Positions 43,317 through 52,526 of a DNA stretch of 64,000 nt are shown in pieces. Positions within the stretch are counted from its first letter, which is position 1. Every line of letters begins with the position of its first letter. Made by a program: the position numbers and the translations under genes. The notes below the pieces were generated by a model that saw only the letters and a list, made by a program, of their open reading frames with translations, made no database searches and had not been told where the DNA came from. Source of the DNA: Caldisericum exile AZM16c01 (GTDB lineage Bacteria > Caldisericota > Caldisericia > Caldisericales > Caldisericaceae); contig NC_017096.1 of the NCBI RefSeq assembly GCF_000284335.1, positions 868,001 to 932,000 on the forward strand, read 5' to 3'.

Positions 43317-44161
43317 AATTCAAAATTTCTCTTGCACAAATTAATCCAACGCTTGGAAATCTTGAAAAAAATCTTGTAAAACATCTTGAATTTGCAGAAA
43401 AGGCAATTTTAGAAGGTGCAAGAGTTATAGTGTTTCCAGAACTAAGTATCACAGGATATCTATTAAGAGACCTCACATATGAAGTTGCGCTTCCTTCAAA
43501 TTCAGACTTTTTCAAACCTATCAAAGAAATGAGTAAAAACATTGATATTGTACTTGGGTTTGCGGAAAAAGGTGAAGATAAAATTATCTACAACTCAGCA
43601 CTGTATCTCTCTAAAGGAGAAATAAAATTACTGTATAGAAAAATGTTTCCTCCAACACACGGAATGTTTGAAGAGTTAAGATTCTTTGGAAGAGGAGAAA
43701 CATATAAATCAATAAAAACTGACTATGGAAAAATAAGTGTAATAATATGCAGGGACTTCTTTCATCCACCGCTTCTAAGTCTTGCTTATTTTGATAATGT
43801 GGATTTTGTTTTTGCTATTAGTAATATGCCACTTAGAGGACTTAAAGGCGAAAAACCACAAATCCAAGAAACCGTTGAAAACGCTTCATCAGTATATACT
43901 AATTTCTTTAGTTTTTTTATCGTTTACGTAAATAGGGTTGGTTTTGATGATGGGCTTGGCTTTTACGGAGGAAGTTTTGTACAGTCACCTACTGGAAAAA
44001 AAATTGTTAGAGCAGGACTTTTTGAGGAGGAAATTGTTACTGGAACCGTAGATACGGAAGACATTTACAAAAAGAGGACGTCATTTCCACTTATTAAAGA
44101 AGAAAACAAGCAAGTTTTTGAAGAAAATCTTCGAAAAATAATTGGAGGAAGCGATGATTGA
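43313..44161 (+). CDS. Carbon-nitrogen hydrolase, NAD synthetase glutaminase-like
   Basis: A 282-residue nitrilase-superfamily amidase. The catalytic Glu is in VFPELSITGY (near 43), the Lys in YRKMFPPTHGMFEELRFFG (near 110), and the Cys in VIICRDFF (near 145). The second motif matches the glutaminase domain fused to NAD synthetase in many bacteria. It overlaps the ammonia-type nadE by 8 nt, so it probably releases ammonia from glutamine for that enzyme. Start 43313 overlaps the queT stop. Confidence 0.82.
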   Translation: MKFKISLAQINPTLGNLEKNLVKHLEFAEKAILEGARVIVFPELSITGYLLRDLTYEVALPSNSDFFKPIKEMSKNIDIVLGFAEKGEDKIIYNSALYLSKGEIKLLYRKMFPPTHGMFEELRFFGRGETYKSIKTDYGKISVIICRDFFHPPLLSLAYFDNVDFVFAISNMPLRGLKGEKPQIQETVENASSVYTNFFSFFIVYVNRVGFDDGLGFYGGSFVQSPTGKKIVRAGLFEEEIVTGTVDTEDIYKKRTSFPLIKEENKQVFEENLRKIIGGSDD

Positions 44162-44975
44162 CCTCTCGCTTAATTATGAACTAACAAAGAAATTTATAGT
44201 TAAGTTTATACAGGAAGAATTAAAAAGTAATAACTTCGAGCACGCATTAATCGGAATTTCTGGTGGCATTGATTCGGCTCTTGTTGCGTATCTTGCAGTA
44301 GAGGCGCTTGGAAAAGAAAATGTTTTTGGAGTTCTTCTTCCGTATAAATTAAGTTCAAAAGAGTCAATTGAAGACGGACTAAAAGTCGTAAAAGATTTAG
44401 GTATAGAACATGAAGTCATTGAAATCACAGACATCGCTGATTGCTACTTTGAAAGAGAAAAGATTCAAGATAAATTTAGAATTGGTAATTTTCTTGCACG
44501 TATCCGCATGAGTATAATATTTGATAAAGCAAGAGAATTTGACTCAATAGTTCTTGGCACAAGTAACAAAAGTGAAATACTTTTAGGATACACAACATGG
44601 TATGGGGACATGGCTGCAGGCATTTATCCTATAGGGGATTTGTATAAAACTCAGGTTTTTGGTCTTTCCAAATATATAGGTGTGCCGGAAAGTATACTTA
44701 ATAAAAAGCCCTCAGCAGATCTGTGGCCAGGACAAACTGATGAGGACGAAATTGGAACTCCATATTCTGAAATTGACCAAATTCTATACCTCTATCTTGA
44801 AGAAAGAAAAACAAAAGATGAGATAATGGAAATGGGCTTTAAAAAAGAGCATGTAGAAAATGTCTTGAACAGGATGTTCTCAACTCAATTTAAAAGAACT
44901 TTACCACCTGTATGCAAAATTTCGTTACGTACTTTTGGACACGATTTCCTTTACCCGCACGATGTATTCAAATAA
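44154..44975 (+). CDS. nadE: NAD synthetase (ammonia-dependent type)
   Basis: A 273-residue ATP pyrophosphatase that amidates nicotinic acid adenine dinucleotide to NAD. The P-loop ISGGIDSALVAY is near residue 37, with the GTSNKSEILLGYTTWYGD region near 138 and KKPSADLWPGQTDEDEIG near 183. It lacks its own glutaminase domain; the neighbouring hydrolase probably supplies it. Start 44154 is preferred because GGAGG precedes it; the TTG at 44142 does not fit. It ends the operon before a strong hairpin. Confidence 0.94.
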   Translation: MIDLSLNYELTKKFIVKFIQEELKSNNFEHALIGISGGIDSALVAYLAVEALGKENVFGVLLPYKLSSKESIEDGLKVVKDLGIEHEVIEITDIADCYFEREKIQDKFRIGNFLARIRMSIIFDKAREFDSIVLGTSNKSEILLGYTTWYGDMAAGIYPIGDLYKTQVFGLSKYIGVPESILNKKPSADLWPGQTDEDEIGTPYSEIDQILYLYLEERKTKDEIMEMGFKKEHVENVLNRMFSTQFKRTLPPVCKISLRTFGHDFLYPHDVFK

Positions 44976-44978
44976 AAA

Positions 44979-44998
44979 TACCGGGCAAGAGCCCGGTA
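44979..44998. terminator. Bidirectional terminator between nadE and the roadblock gene
   Basis: TACCGGGC, AAGA, GCCCGGTA: a perfect 8-bp stem, 3 bp after nadE and 18 bp after the convergent roadblock stop. Confidence 0.8.
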
Positions 44999-45016
44999 AA
45001 CAAGTATTTAAAATAA

Positions 45017-45388
45017 TTAGATCAATTTAGATAGTTCTTCAACCCCTTTCTTAATTGTAAGCATTACCATTCCAAGTTTTGCTTCTCTATTGGTAACAAC
45101 CATTAGCGCAGCAAGGTTTTTAATACCAGTTGTAATAACATAACCGAATTCACCTTTTACATAAGCCTGTTCCAAAGTTCCTTTCTTAAGTTCATCAAGC
45201 GCTCTTTCTCCCAATGCAAGAATTGCAGCGGACATTGCAGCTACTCTGTCCTCTTCTGCATCTGGTGGTAACAAACTTGCAATTGGAAGACCATCAAGAC
45301 TTACCACTGAAAGTGCTTCAACATCAGGATTTTCCTGTTTTAGCTGCCTTAAAACCTCAACGATTTGTGCTGGTTTTCCTTCAACCAT
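45017..45388 (-). CDS. Roadblock/LC7-domain protein
   Basis: A 123-residue protein of the Roadblock/LC7 (MglB-like) fold: VEALSVVSLDGLPIAS near residue 22, AAMSAAILALGERALDEL near 49 and YVITTGIKNLAALMVVT near 81. Bacterial members regulate small MglA-type GTPases or act in dimeric signalling. No GTPase gene lies adjacent. It starts at 45388 behind AAGGAGG, 30 bp after the phosphodiesterase, and is the last gene of the long minus-strand operon. Confidence 0.85.
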   Translation of the reverse strand: MVEGKPAQIVEVLRQLKQENPDVEALSVVSLDGLPIASLLPPDAEEDRVAAMSAAILALGERALDELKKGTLEQAYVKGEFGYVITTGIKNLAALMVVTNREAKLGMVMLTIKKGVEELSKLI

Positions 45389-45418
45389 TTTCGCCTCCTT
45401 ATTTTTGTATAATTAAAT

Positions 45419-45895
45419 CTACAAATAAACAATATCACCCCAGATATTCTTATCTTCCGCATACAAATACCCCAAACTTGCATTTTGGATGGCAAGTGAA
45501 CCTGGGTTAAACAAAAGTATCTCATCAATATACCTATTCATAGGCTGATGTGTATGACCAAAAACATACGCATCGCATTTCGTCTCAAAAGAAGCTCTGA
45601 TTCTTTCTTCTATTCCTTTCGGTCCGCCACTCCCATGAGTTAAACAAACTTTCAAGCCTCCAATATTAACCATTATTTTGTCCTTCAAATGTTCTCTAAT
45701 TATAAGCTCGTCCATGTTACCAAATACTGCATAAACTGCTTTTTTAAATGAGTTAAGATAGTTTAGCACATCAATAGACGTAAAATCCCCAAGTGCAAAA
45801 ATAGCATCAACATCTCTCACAAAAGCACTCAAATCAGGTATTACTGAGATCCTATCGGGATAATGTATATCAGAAACAACAAGTATCTTAATCAT
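45419..45895 (-). CDS. YfcE/MJ0936-type metallophosphoesterase
   Basis: A 158-residue phosphodiesterase with the calcineurin-like metal site: VSDIHYPDR (residues 6-14), GDFTSID near 45, GNMDE near 70, THGSGG near 96 and GHTHQP near 121. It hydrolyses phosphodiesters in vitro in this family; the natural substrate is unknown. The ATG at 45895 lies one base past the stop of the aldehyde oxidoreductase, pointing to coupled translation. Confidence 0.88.
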   Translation of the reverse strand: MIKILVVSDIHYPDRISVIPDLSAFVRDVDAIFALGDFTSIDVLNYLNSFKKAVYAVFGNMDELIIREHLKDKIMVNIGGLKVCLTHGSGGPKGIEERIRASFETKCDAYVFGHTHQPMNRYIDEILLFNPGSLAIQNASLGYLYAEDKNIWGDIVYL

Positions 45896-45896
45896 G

Positions 45897-47783
45897 TTAA
45901 ATAGGTGCGCCGTAATCCTCTGATTCCTTATCAAGTCCCAGTCTCTTTAAGTGCATTTTAGTCGGAATACCATCTTTTGACCAACCTCTTGCCATATAAT
46001 ATTCATCAAGCATCTTTTGTAATTCTTCCTCATTTACATAATGTCCTTTACTTACGCCGTTTGAAATTGGCTCGTGAGTTACCCTATAAGGCAAATAGTC
46101 GTCTTTTCTTCCAAAGCCTTCACGAATGTTAAACAACTTCTGTAAGTTATAAATACGTTCACCAATTGTCATTAACCAATCAACACCGAATTTTACACCA
46201 GTAACTGCCTCGATCCCTTCTCGTATTTCATCTTCCAGCCAGAAAAGACTTCTTGAGAATTTGCACATCCCGATTGTATCATAAACAGTCATGAAGTCTT
46301 CACCAGTCTTTACCTCATAACCTTTCCAGTTAGTTGAAAGTCTATCAACGTTTGAAAGTCTCCAGAACTTACCAGTTAACTCTGGCGCATAGATTCCACC
46401 TGTTAGGTGACAAGCACCTCTTACGGATACCGCAATTGCAAGTGCCATTCCCTTAAGACCTCTTACATCATAAGCAGGTGGCTCAAGGCCTTTTACTTCA
46501 AGAGCAAATTTATCGGAGCCTTTGCCAAGTTTTTGAGATGCTTCTTTTACCCCGTTAAACAATAACTCTCCAAGTTTACCTTCTCGTCTTGCGAGTTTTT
46601 CCATAGCCTGGACTGCAGCATCGCCATTTCCAAACCTGAGATCAAGGCCATCTGTGTCTTCTTTAGTTAACAAGCCCTTTTCATATGCTTCCATTGCCCA
46701 TGCTAAAGTTACACCTGCGGAAATCCCGTCAAGTCCAGCTCTATCACAGATGGAGTTCAATTTTGCTGTAACCTCTATATCCTCAATCCCGAGAACTCCA
46801 CCTAAGGAATACAGAAGTTCATATTCAACGCCTTCAACACGAAGACCAGCATATTTACCTTCTTTAATGACTATATGCCTCCCACATGGCTTATTGCAAT
46901 TTGGGCATGGGTGTAACTTTTCAGTGTAAATGGGAGACCAATAATATGGATCGAGATGTGATTTTCCATCAGGGTGTGCCTTAAAACTATCCTCAAAATA
47001 ACTTTGTTGCCAGTTTTTAACTGGAAACACGCCAATTTCTTTATTTACCCACTCATAGAACTCTCCAGAGCCATAAGCCATATCAAGTTTTGCAACTTCA
47101 CTTCCAATAATTTTTCCATTCCATTTCTTGATTGCTTCTTTCAGCTTTTCATTACTTGCAACAGGGATTTCCTTTGTGCCTTTTATGGCAATTGCCTTAA
47201 GCAGTTTGCTTCCCATTACTGCACCACCGCCTGCACGGGCTGCCTGGCGCTCTTCAAAATCAATCCCAGCTATCTTCGAAAGCATTTCTCCAGAATAACC
47301 GATCGCACATGTATTTACACCACTATGCTCATTTTTTAAAATTTCCTGAGTTTCAATAGCATCTTTTCCCCAGAGATTTGTTGCATCACGAATCTCAACT
47401 TTGTCATCGTCAATTAAAAGGTAAACTGGCCTTGAACTTTTACCTTTTATCACAAGTGCGTCAAAACCTGCCTTTTTAAGTGCAACACCAAGATAAGCGC
47501 CTGCTACACTTCGTCCAAAACCATTCGTTAAAGGAGATTTAAAAGTAAGAGCAGTTTTTGATGCAGTTGGAAGCCCAGTTCCGACAAGCAGGCCAGATGC
47601 TACTATAAGAACATTCCCTTCTGACAGGGGATCAACATGAGGATCTGTGTAATCAAAAAGTAATCTTGTTGCAAGCCCAAGCCCTCCAAGATACTTTAAC
47701 AAAATTTCTTCTGGAAGATTTTTTACTTCATAACTTCCTTTTGTAAGATCAACTTCTAAATACTTTCCAAAAACTCCATGCAT
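45897..47783 (-). CDS. Aldehyde:ferredoxin oxidoreductase (tungsten type)
   Basis: A 628-residue enzyme of the AOR family, oxidising aldehydes to acids with ferredoxin. The 4Fe-4S ligands are visible as CPNCNKPC near residue 292 and a late Cys in DTIGMCKF near 503. The pterin-binding segments FEERQAARAGGGAVMG (near 175) and GLDGISAGV (near 354) match the family. It needs a tungstopterin cofactor; the MoaD-like and MoeB-like genes at 5139-6302 could contribute to making it. It starts behind AAAAGGAGGTG, 17 bp after an M42 peptidase, and may use aldehydes from amino acid fermentation. Confidence 0.93.
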   Translation of the reverse strand: MHGVFGKYLEVDLTKGSYEVKNLPEEILLKYLGGLGLATRLLFDYTDPHVDPLSEGNVLIVASGLLVGTGLPTASKTALTFKSPLTNGFGRSVAGAYLGVALKKAGFDALVIKGKSSRPVYLLIDDDKVEIRDATNLWGKDAIETQEILKNEHSGVNTCAIGYSGEMLSKIAGIDFEERQAARAGGGAVMGSKLLKAIAIKGTKEIPVASNEKLKEAIKKWNGKIIGSEVAKLDMAYGSGEFYEWVNKEIGVFPVKNWQQSYFEDSFKAHPDGKSHLDPYYWSPIYTEKLHPCPNCNKPCGRHIVIKEGKYAGLRVEGVEYELLYSLGGVLGIEDIEVTAKLNSICDRAGLDGISAGVTLAWAMEAYEKGLLTKEDTDGLDLRFGNGDAAVQAMEKLARREGKLGELLFNGVKEASQKLGKGSDKFALEVKGLEPPAYDVRGLKGMALAIAVSVRGACHLTGGIYAPELTGKFWRLSNVDRLSTNWKGYEVKTGEDFMTVYDTIGMCKFSRSLFWLEDEIREGIEAVTGVKFGVDWLMTIGERIYNLQKLFNIREGFGRKDDYLPYRVTHEPISNGVSKGHYVNEEELQKMLDEYYMARGWSKDGIPTKMHLKRLGLDKESEDYGAPI

Positions 47784-47800
47784 ACGATAATCACCTCCTT

Positions 47801-48793
47801 TTATTTTTCAATGAAGTTCTTTAACAAAGCCACTGTATTTTTAATGTCATTAATATCAGCCAGTTCGCCTTGTGTATGAACATAACGAGTTGGAATTGAA
47901 ATAGCAGCAGTCTTTACACCTTCCTTTGTAATTTGCATTGCAAACGCATCAGTTGTTCCACCAGTTATTACTTCAAGCTGGTAAGGAATATTATTTTTTC
48001 TTGCAATATTGACTAGTTCGTTTCTCAAATCAGTATTTGTTATCATTCCACCGTCCATAACCTTTATTGCAGGTCCTTTTCCTAACTCGAGTGCATTAAT
48101 ATGGGGATCTAAAAAATCACCCGCAGTTGTTACATCAACTGCAATTCCAAAATCTGGCGTAATTTCATAAGTAGAAGTTCTTGCTCCTTTAACGCCAACT
48201 TCTTCTTGCACGGTAAAGACCGCGTACAAGTCATATTTTAGACTTTTTTTCTTTACGTTCTTCAGAAGTTCAACAAGAACAGCACAGCCAGACCTGTCGT
48301 CAAGTGAAGGTGAAATTATCCTATCACCGTTTAAAAAAAATTGCGGATAAAAAATACCTTCCATTCCAATACTTACAAGATTTAAGGCATCCTTCTTGCT
48401 TTTTGCACCTATGTCTATAAAATATTTCTCAATTTTAAACTCTTTGGGCTCCCAAAGATTTTCTCTATCATCGTAATAAATTGTACCCAAAATGCCATTC
48501 TCAAAAAGTACACGACTACCCAATAAAAAAGAAGTCCTCAATCCACCAATCGAAGTAAACCTTATTAAACCGTTTTTATCAACATCAGTTATTATGAAGC
48601 CAATCGTGTCAAGATGAGAAGCAAGCATTAGTTTCGGCCCATTTTGAGGAATATGCGCAATAAGATTTCCAAACTTATCAATCGAAATTTCGCACTCACA
48701 CTTTTTAAGTTCTTCCTTTATTAGGTTTTTAACTTTATCTTCTCTTGACGAAGGCCCAAAAACCTTAACCAATTTTTCTATTAACTCTTCCAT
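47801..48793 (-). CDS. M42 family aminopeptidase, paralogue A
   Basis: A 330-residue dimetal aminopeptidase of the TET/endoglucanase M family. Metal and catalytic residues: LASHLDTIGF (near 57), LDDRSGC (near 165), VQEEVG (near 197), VDVTTAGD (near 220) and PTRYVHTQGE (near 303). Such enzymes form large tetrahedral complexes that trim peptides to amino acids in the cytoplasm. It is the third of three adjacent M42 genes and lies just upstream of the aldehyde oxidoreductase. Confidence 0.93.
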   Translation of the reverse strand: MEELIEKLVKVFGPSSREDKVKNLIKEELKKCECEISIDKFGNLIAHIPQNGPKLMLASHLDTIGFIITDVDKNGLIRFTSIGGLRTSFLLGSRVLFENGILGTIYYDDRENLWEPKEFKIEKYFIDIGAKSKKDALNLVSIGMEGIFYPQFFLNGDRIISPSLDDRSGCAVLVELLKNVKKKSLKYDLYAVFTVQEEVGVKGARTSTYEITPDFGIAVDVTTAGDFLDPHINALELGKGPAIKVMDGGMITNTDLRNELVNIARKNNIPYQLEVITGGTTDAFAMQITKEGVKTAAISIPTRYVHTQGELADINDIKNTVALLKNFIEK

Positions 48794-48804
48794 TATTACC
48801 CCCT

Positions 48805-49821
48805 TTATAGAGACTTCAAAAACTCAATAATAAGTTTTTTTGTGTTTTCATAATCATTTATATTGAAGAGAGAAATTGGTGAGTGAATATACCTTACTGG
48901 AACTGCTACAACAAGTACTTTTACTCCAGCTTTGGTAAGTTGAATTCTTGAAGAGTCAGTGCCACCTACAAAAACTTGTTTAAATTGATAAGGAACTTTA
49001 AGTTTTTCTGCTATCTTAACAAGTTTACCTCTCAACTCGTGATCGGTAATAACAGAATTATCTTTAATCGTAATTACTGGGCCATTACCCACAGTAGTGC
49101 ACTTCTCGTGATCGCTTACATCTGGAAAGTCTGCAGATATTGTTCCCTCAATAGTGATTGATATTTGCGGTGTATACTTAAAGGCTCCAACCGTTGCACC
49201 ACGCAAACCAATTTCTTCTTGTGAGGAAAAAAGTGCAACAATAGGAAAATTAAATTTTTCCTTTAAAATTTCTGTTATAAGGGCACATCCAAGTCTATCG
49301 TCAAGCGCTTTTCCAACAAAGGTATTCTCTGATAATTGCTCAAATTTTACATCAAAACCAACAAAATCGCCTAAACTTACAAGTTTTTCCGCTTCCTCTT
49401 TTGATTTTACTCCGATATCAATAACCATGTCCTTTGCTTTTTCAACACGGTTGCGTTCACTTTGTTCTTGAAGATGAATCGGAACTGTTGCTATAACTCC
49501 TTTTACTCTGTTTTTTCCGATGACAACTCTTTTGCCTAAAAGTACTCTATCATCAATTCCACCAACTTTACTAAACTTTAGATATCCCTCAGAAGTAAAT
49601 CCCTTTACAATAAGACCAACTTCGTCCATGTGCGCATTGAGCATTACTATAGGCTTTGCCAATTCAAGAGATTTGACCGCAATAAAGTTTTTAAGTGGGT
49701 CAACTTCAAAACTATCAACATAACCTCTTACTTCACTTTTCAAAATTTCAATTACTTCATCCTCAAACCCCGAAATTCCAAACGAATTGCTCAATTTCTT
49801 TATAAGTTCAATATTCGCCAT
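48805..49821 (-). CDS. M42 family aminopeptidase, paralogue B
   Basis: A 338-residue M42 peptidase. It has NAHMDEVGL (near 63), LDDRLGC (near 172), SQEEIGLRGA (near 202) and PVRYIHSP (near 310). The fourth ligand region reads IEGTISAD instead of VDVT-AGD, which may change metal binding or specificity. It overlaps paralogue C's end by 14 nt and is followed 11 bp later by paralogue A. Start 49821 follows AGAGGA. Confidence 0.92.
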   Translation of the reverse strand: MANIELIKKLSNSFGISGFEDEVIEILKSEVRGYVDSFEVDPLKNFIAVKSLELAKPIVMLNAHMDEVGLIVKGFTSEGYLKFSKVGGIDDRVLLGKRVVIGKNRVKGVIATVPIHLQEQSERNRVEKAKDMVIDIGVKSKEEAEKLVSLGDFVGFDVKFEQLSENTFVGKALDDRLGCALITEILKEKFNFPIVALFSSQEEIGLRGATVGAFKYTPQISITIEGTISADFPDVSDHEKCTTVGNGPVITIKDNSVITDHELRGKLVKIAEKLKVPYQFKQVFVGGTDSSRIQLTKAGVKVLVVAVPVRYIHSPISLFNINDYENTKKLIIEFLKSL

Positions 49822-50842
49822 TTTTATCCTCTAAAGGTTTGAATTCTTCAATAAAAAGTTTCAATATTTGCACAGTTTTGTCTACATCAAAAGGATCAAA
49901 CATTTCAATAGGAGTATGCATGTATCTTATCGGTATGCTTATAAGCGTAACAGGAATTCCTGATCTTACAAGAGAAATTTTGTCTGCATCAGTTGATGAA
50001 AGTACTCCCACCTCTTTTTGATAAGGAATTCCGTACTTATTTGCAACCGAAGAAAGTTTATCTGTCAAATCTCTGTTCACGGATATACCATAAAATATCG
50101 CAGGTCCTTTTCCTAATTCAAAACCATCAGAAGAAGTTATTCTGTACTGAGTTCCAAATGTTACATCAATTACAACAGAAGCACTCGGGAAAATCGAAAA
50201 AGTAGCAGTTATTGCACCAAGCCCTGTAAATTCTTCCTGCGAAGAGAAGAGAAAATACACATTTACATCGTGCCTAATATTTTTCAGAACCCGCGCTGTT
50301 TCAATCAGCACATACACACCAAGCCTGTTATCAAAAGACTTATTTACGAAATAATTTCCAATTTTATCAAAGTTTGGAGCAAATGTCACGTAATCACCAA
50401 CGGAAACTAAATCTCTTATTTCGCTTTCAGAAAGACCAGTATCAACAAATAGTTTATTAAAATCATACGCGACATTCTCATCGCCTTCTTTCACAAGGTG
50501 ATAAGGTTTTACTCCAATAACTCCCTTTATTCTTTTCTTCCCATGAATAATGACTTCTGAACCTGGCAAAATTTTAGGGTCAATTGATCTTGAGGTAACT
50601 TTTAAAAAACCATTTTTCTCTAAGTTGCTAACAACCATAACTACTTCATCTACGTGTGCTTCAAGCATCAAGGCACACTTTCCTGTTCCTTTTTTAAAAC
50701 CTATGAGAGAATTACTTGGCTCATGAACTTTAATTTCATCTATGTAACCCTTTAACGCACTTTCAATAACAGGAAAAATGGACCTTTCACTTCCGGTTGG
50801 CGCAAAGTTTTCAGTAAGATTTCGTAAAAGATTCTCGTCCAT
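49808..50842 (-). CDS. M42 family aminopeptidase, paralogue C
   Basis: A 344-residue M42 peptidase, the first of the three. It has EAHVDEVVM (near 62), FDNRLG (near 170), SSQEEFTGLGA (near 200), VIDVTFGTQ (near 225) and PIRYMHTP (near 308). The AGD of the VDVT-AGD motif is replaced by FGTQ. It starts 3 bp after ndk and overlaps paralogue B by 14 nt. The three genes have diverged widely, so this is an old expansion with possible specialised or mixed complexes. Confidence 0.9.
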   Translation of the reverse strand: MDENLLRNLTENFAPTGSERSIFPVIESALKGYIDEIKVHEPSNSLIGFKKGTGKCALMLEAHVDEVVMVVSNLEKNGFLKVTSRSIDPKILPGSEVIIHGKKRIKGVIGVKPYHLVKEGDENVAYDFNKLFVDTGLSESEIRDLVSVGDYVTFAPNFDKIGNYFVNKSFDNRLGVYVLIETARVLKNIRHDVNVYFLFSSQEEFTGLGAITATFSIFPSASVVIDVTFGTQYRITSSDGFELGKGPAIFYGISVNRDLTDKLSSVANKYGIPYQKEVGVLSSTDADKISLVRSGIPVTLISIPIRYMHTPIEMFDPFDVDKTVQILKLFIEEFKPLEDKNGEY

Positions 50843-50845
50843 ACA

Positions 50846-51247
50846 TCACCCGAAAAAGATCCTAAGTTCACGTTCAGCATCTTCCTTACTTGAAGATGCA
50901 TGCACAACATTCTCGGTGAGATACGGTGAAAAATCTCCTCTAATACTTCCAGGAACTCTTTTTTCAGGATAGGTATCTCCAACAAGAATCCTACAGTTCA
51001 TAATTGCATTTTCTCCCACGATTTTCATTACAACAACAGGTCCAGATATACTATAGTTAATGAGTTTTTCGAAGTAGTCTCTTCCTTTATGTTCAGCATA
51101 AAGTTCTTCTGCCAACTCCCTTGTTAGAGTAAGCATTCTGAGTTCAGTAATTGACATTAATTTTCGCTCAAACCTGGAAATTATCTCGCCTATCAATCCT
51201 CTTTTAACGCCATCCGGCTTTATCATTACAAAAGTTTCTTCTATCAT
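50846..51247 (-). CDS. ndk: Nucleoside diphosphate kinase
   Basis: A 133-residue kinase balancing NTP pools. TFVMIKPDGVKRG at residues 5-17, KGRDYFEKLINY near 54, MNCRILVGDT and the catalytic His in NVVHASSSKEDAE near 114 are present. It is slightly shorter than typical (about 140-150). Its start overlaps the AAA-associated gene stop by 4 nt. Confidence 0.95.
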   Translation of the reverse strand: MIEETFVMIKPDGVKRGLIGEIISRFERKLMSITELRMLTLTRELAEELYAEHKGRDYFEKLINYSISGPVVVMKIVGENAIMNCRILVGDTYPEKRVPGSIRGDFSPYLTENVVHASSSKEDAERELRIFFG

Positions 51248-51735
51248 ATCTCCTCCAGTTTATCAAGATAAACTTCCTTGTCTTCAGGGTTGTAACCAAT
51301 TAATTCAGCATATCTTCCAAGTTCAATGATGCTTTTGAGTGTCTCTTCTGCTTCGACATCTGACATCTCTTCCTGAAGGAGTTCAAGAAGGTCATCTTTG
51401 TCAATTGAGTTTTCTGTTGCTTTGATAAGAATATTTATTACCTTCTTAAAAATGGGAAGTTTTTTTAACGACTCCTTAAAAATGAGTTTCCTCTTATTTT
51501 CATCACCATCAACAAGTTCACGTCCAATATCTGTGATAAAAACATCTCCTTCTCTAACTTCAACGAAACCGAGCATTTGGGCAAGACGCAAAAGTGAAAT
51601 TAATTCATCAGCTTCGATTTCAATGTCCTCGGGAATCATGTAAATGTCAACTTTTCCATCTGAATCTTCAAGATAAACAAGCAAACCAATAAGCTTGCCA
51701 ACTTCTACGTACGGCAATGGCGATATGTCATCCAT
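51244..51735 (-). CDS. Stand-alone AAA-associated C-terminal domain protein
   Basis: A 163-residue protein that resembles the AAA_assoc_C domain usually fused to the C-terminus of nitrate/sulfonate-type ABC ATPases: PYVEVGKLIGLLVYLED near residue 8, a winged-helix-like LISLLRLAQMLGFVEVREGDVFIT region (in part) and the GRYAELIGYNPEDKEVYL end. It has no ATPase motifs. Its ATG overlaps the stop of the ABC ATPase by one base (TAATG), so it looks like the detached tail of that protein. It probably regulates the transporter. Confidence 0.75.
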   Translation of the reverse strand: MDDISPLPYVEVGKLIGLLVYLEDSDGKVDIYMIPEDIEIEADELISLLRLAQMLGFVEVREGDVFITDIGRELVDGDENKRKLIFKESLKKLPIFKKVINILIKATENSIDKDDLLELLQEEMSDVEAEETLKSIIELGRYAELIGYNPEDKEVYLDKLEEI

Positions 51736-52526
51736 TATTTCCCCTTACCGGGATTCACCTCCTTACTTAAACTTGAACCAAGTATCATTGAATATATTTT
51801 ATCATAAATTTTGTAAAATTCCTTGCTTTCTCTATCACGAGGTCGAGGTAAATCAATCCTTTCATCGGCAATAATTTTTCCGGGATGAGTTGAAAGGATA
51901 ATAATCCTGTCTGAAAGATAAACTGCTTCCTCGATATTATGCGTTACAAGAAGAATAGACTTTAAAGAGAGTTTCCTTGATTCCCATAGGTCTATTATCT
52001 CAGACCTCAAGTTTTCGGCAGTCAAAGCATCAAGTGCAGAAAAAGGCTCGTCCATTAGAAGAAGTTCCGGTTCCATAACCAAAGCTCTTGCGATACCAAC
52101 TCTTTGTTTCATACCACCAGATAGTTCCCGTGGATATGCCTCTTCAAAACCTTCAAGGCCTACCATATCAATATATTTAAAAGCCTTCTTAAGGCGCTCC
52201 TTTAGAGGAACCCCTCTTGCCTCCAAACCAAGTGTTATGTTTTCGGTTACATCAAGCCATGGAAGTAGTCCAAACGTCTGGAAAACCATGCTTGTAAATG
52301 GGTTAATTCCTTTTATCTCTTGTCCTCTAAAAAATACGCTTCCAGACGTTGGTTTTAAAAGACCTGCAATGATTCTTAAAAGCGTGCTCTTTCCGCATCC
52401 TGATGGCCCAACAAGACTAACAAATTCGTTTTCTTGAATATCAAAACTTACATCTTCAAGTATCACAACCTCTTTATTTTTGAGAGGAAATGTTTGGTAT
52501 ACGCTTTTAACACTTAAAAAGTCCAT
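51735..52526 (-). CDS. ABC transporter ATPase, nitrate/sulfonate/taurine type
   Basis: A 263-residue ATPase: GPSGCGKST (near 37), FQTFGLLPW Q-loop, LSGGMKQR signature (near 135) and LLMDEPFSALD Walker B. The Leu-Pro-Trp Q-loop and the DLPRPRDRES end are typical of the SsuB/TauB/NrtD group. It pairs with the double permease encoded just upstream (1-nt overlap). No substrate-binding protein gene is present in the operon. Confidence 0.92.
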   Translation of the reverse strand: MDFLSVKSVYQTFPLKNKEVVILEDVSFDIQENEFVSLVGPSGCGKSTLLRIIAGLLKPTSGSVFFRGQEIKGINPFTSMVFQTFGLLPWLDVTENITLGLEARGVPLKERLKKAFKYIDMVGLEGFEEAYPRELSGGMKQRVGIARALVMEPELLLMDEPFSALDALTAENLRSEIIDLWESRKLSLKSILLVTHNIEEAVYLSDRIIILSTHPGKIIADERIDLPRPRDRESKEFYKIYDKIYSMILGSSLSKEVNPGKGK

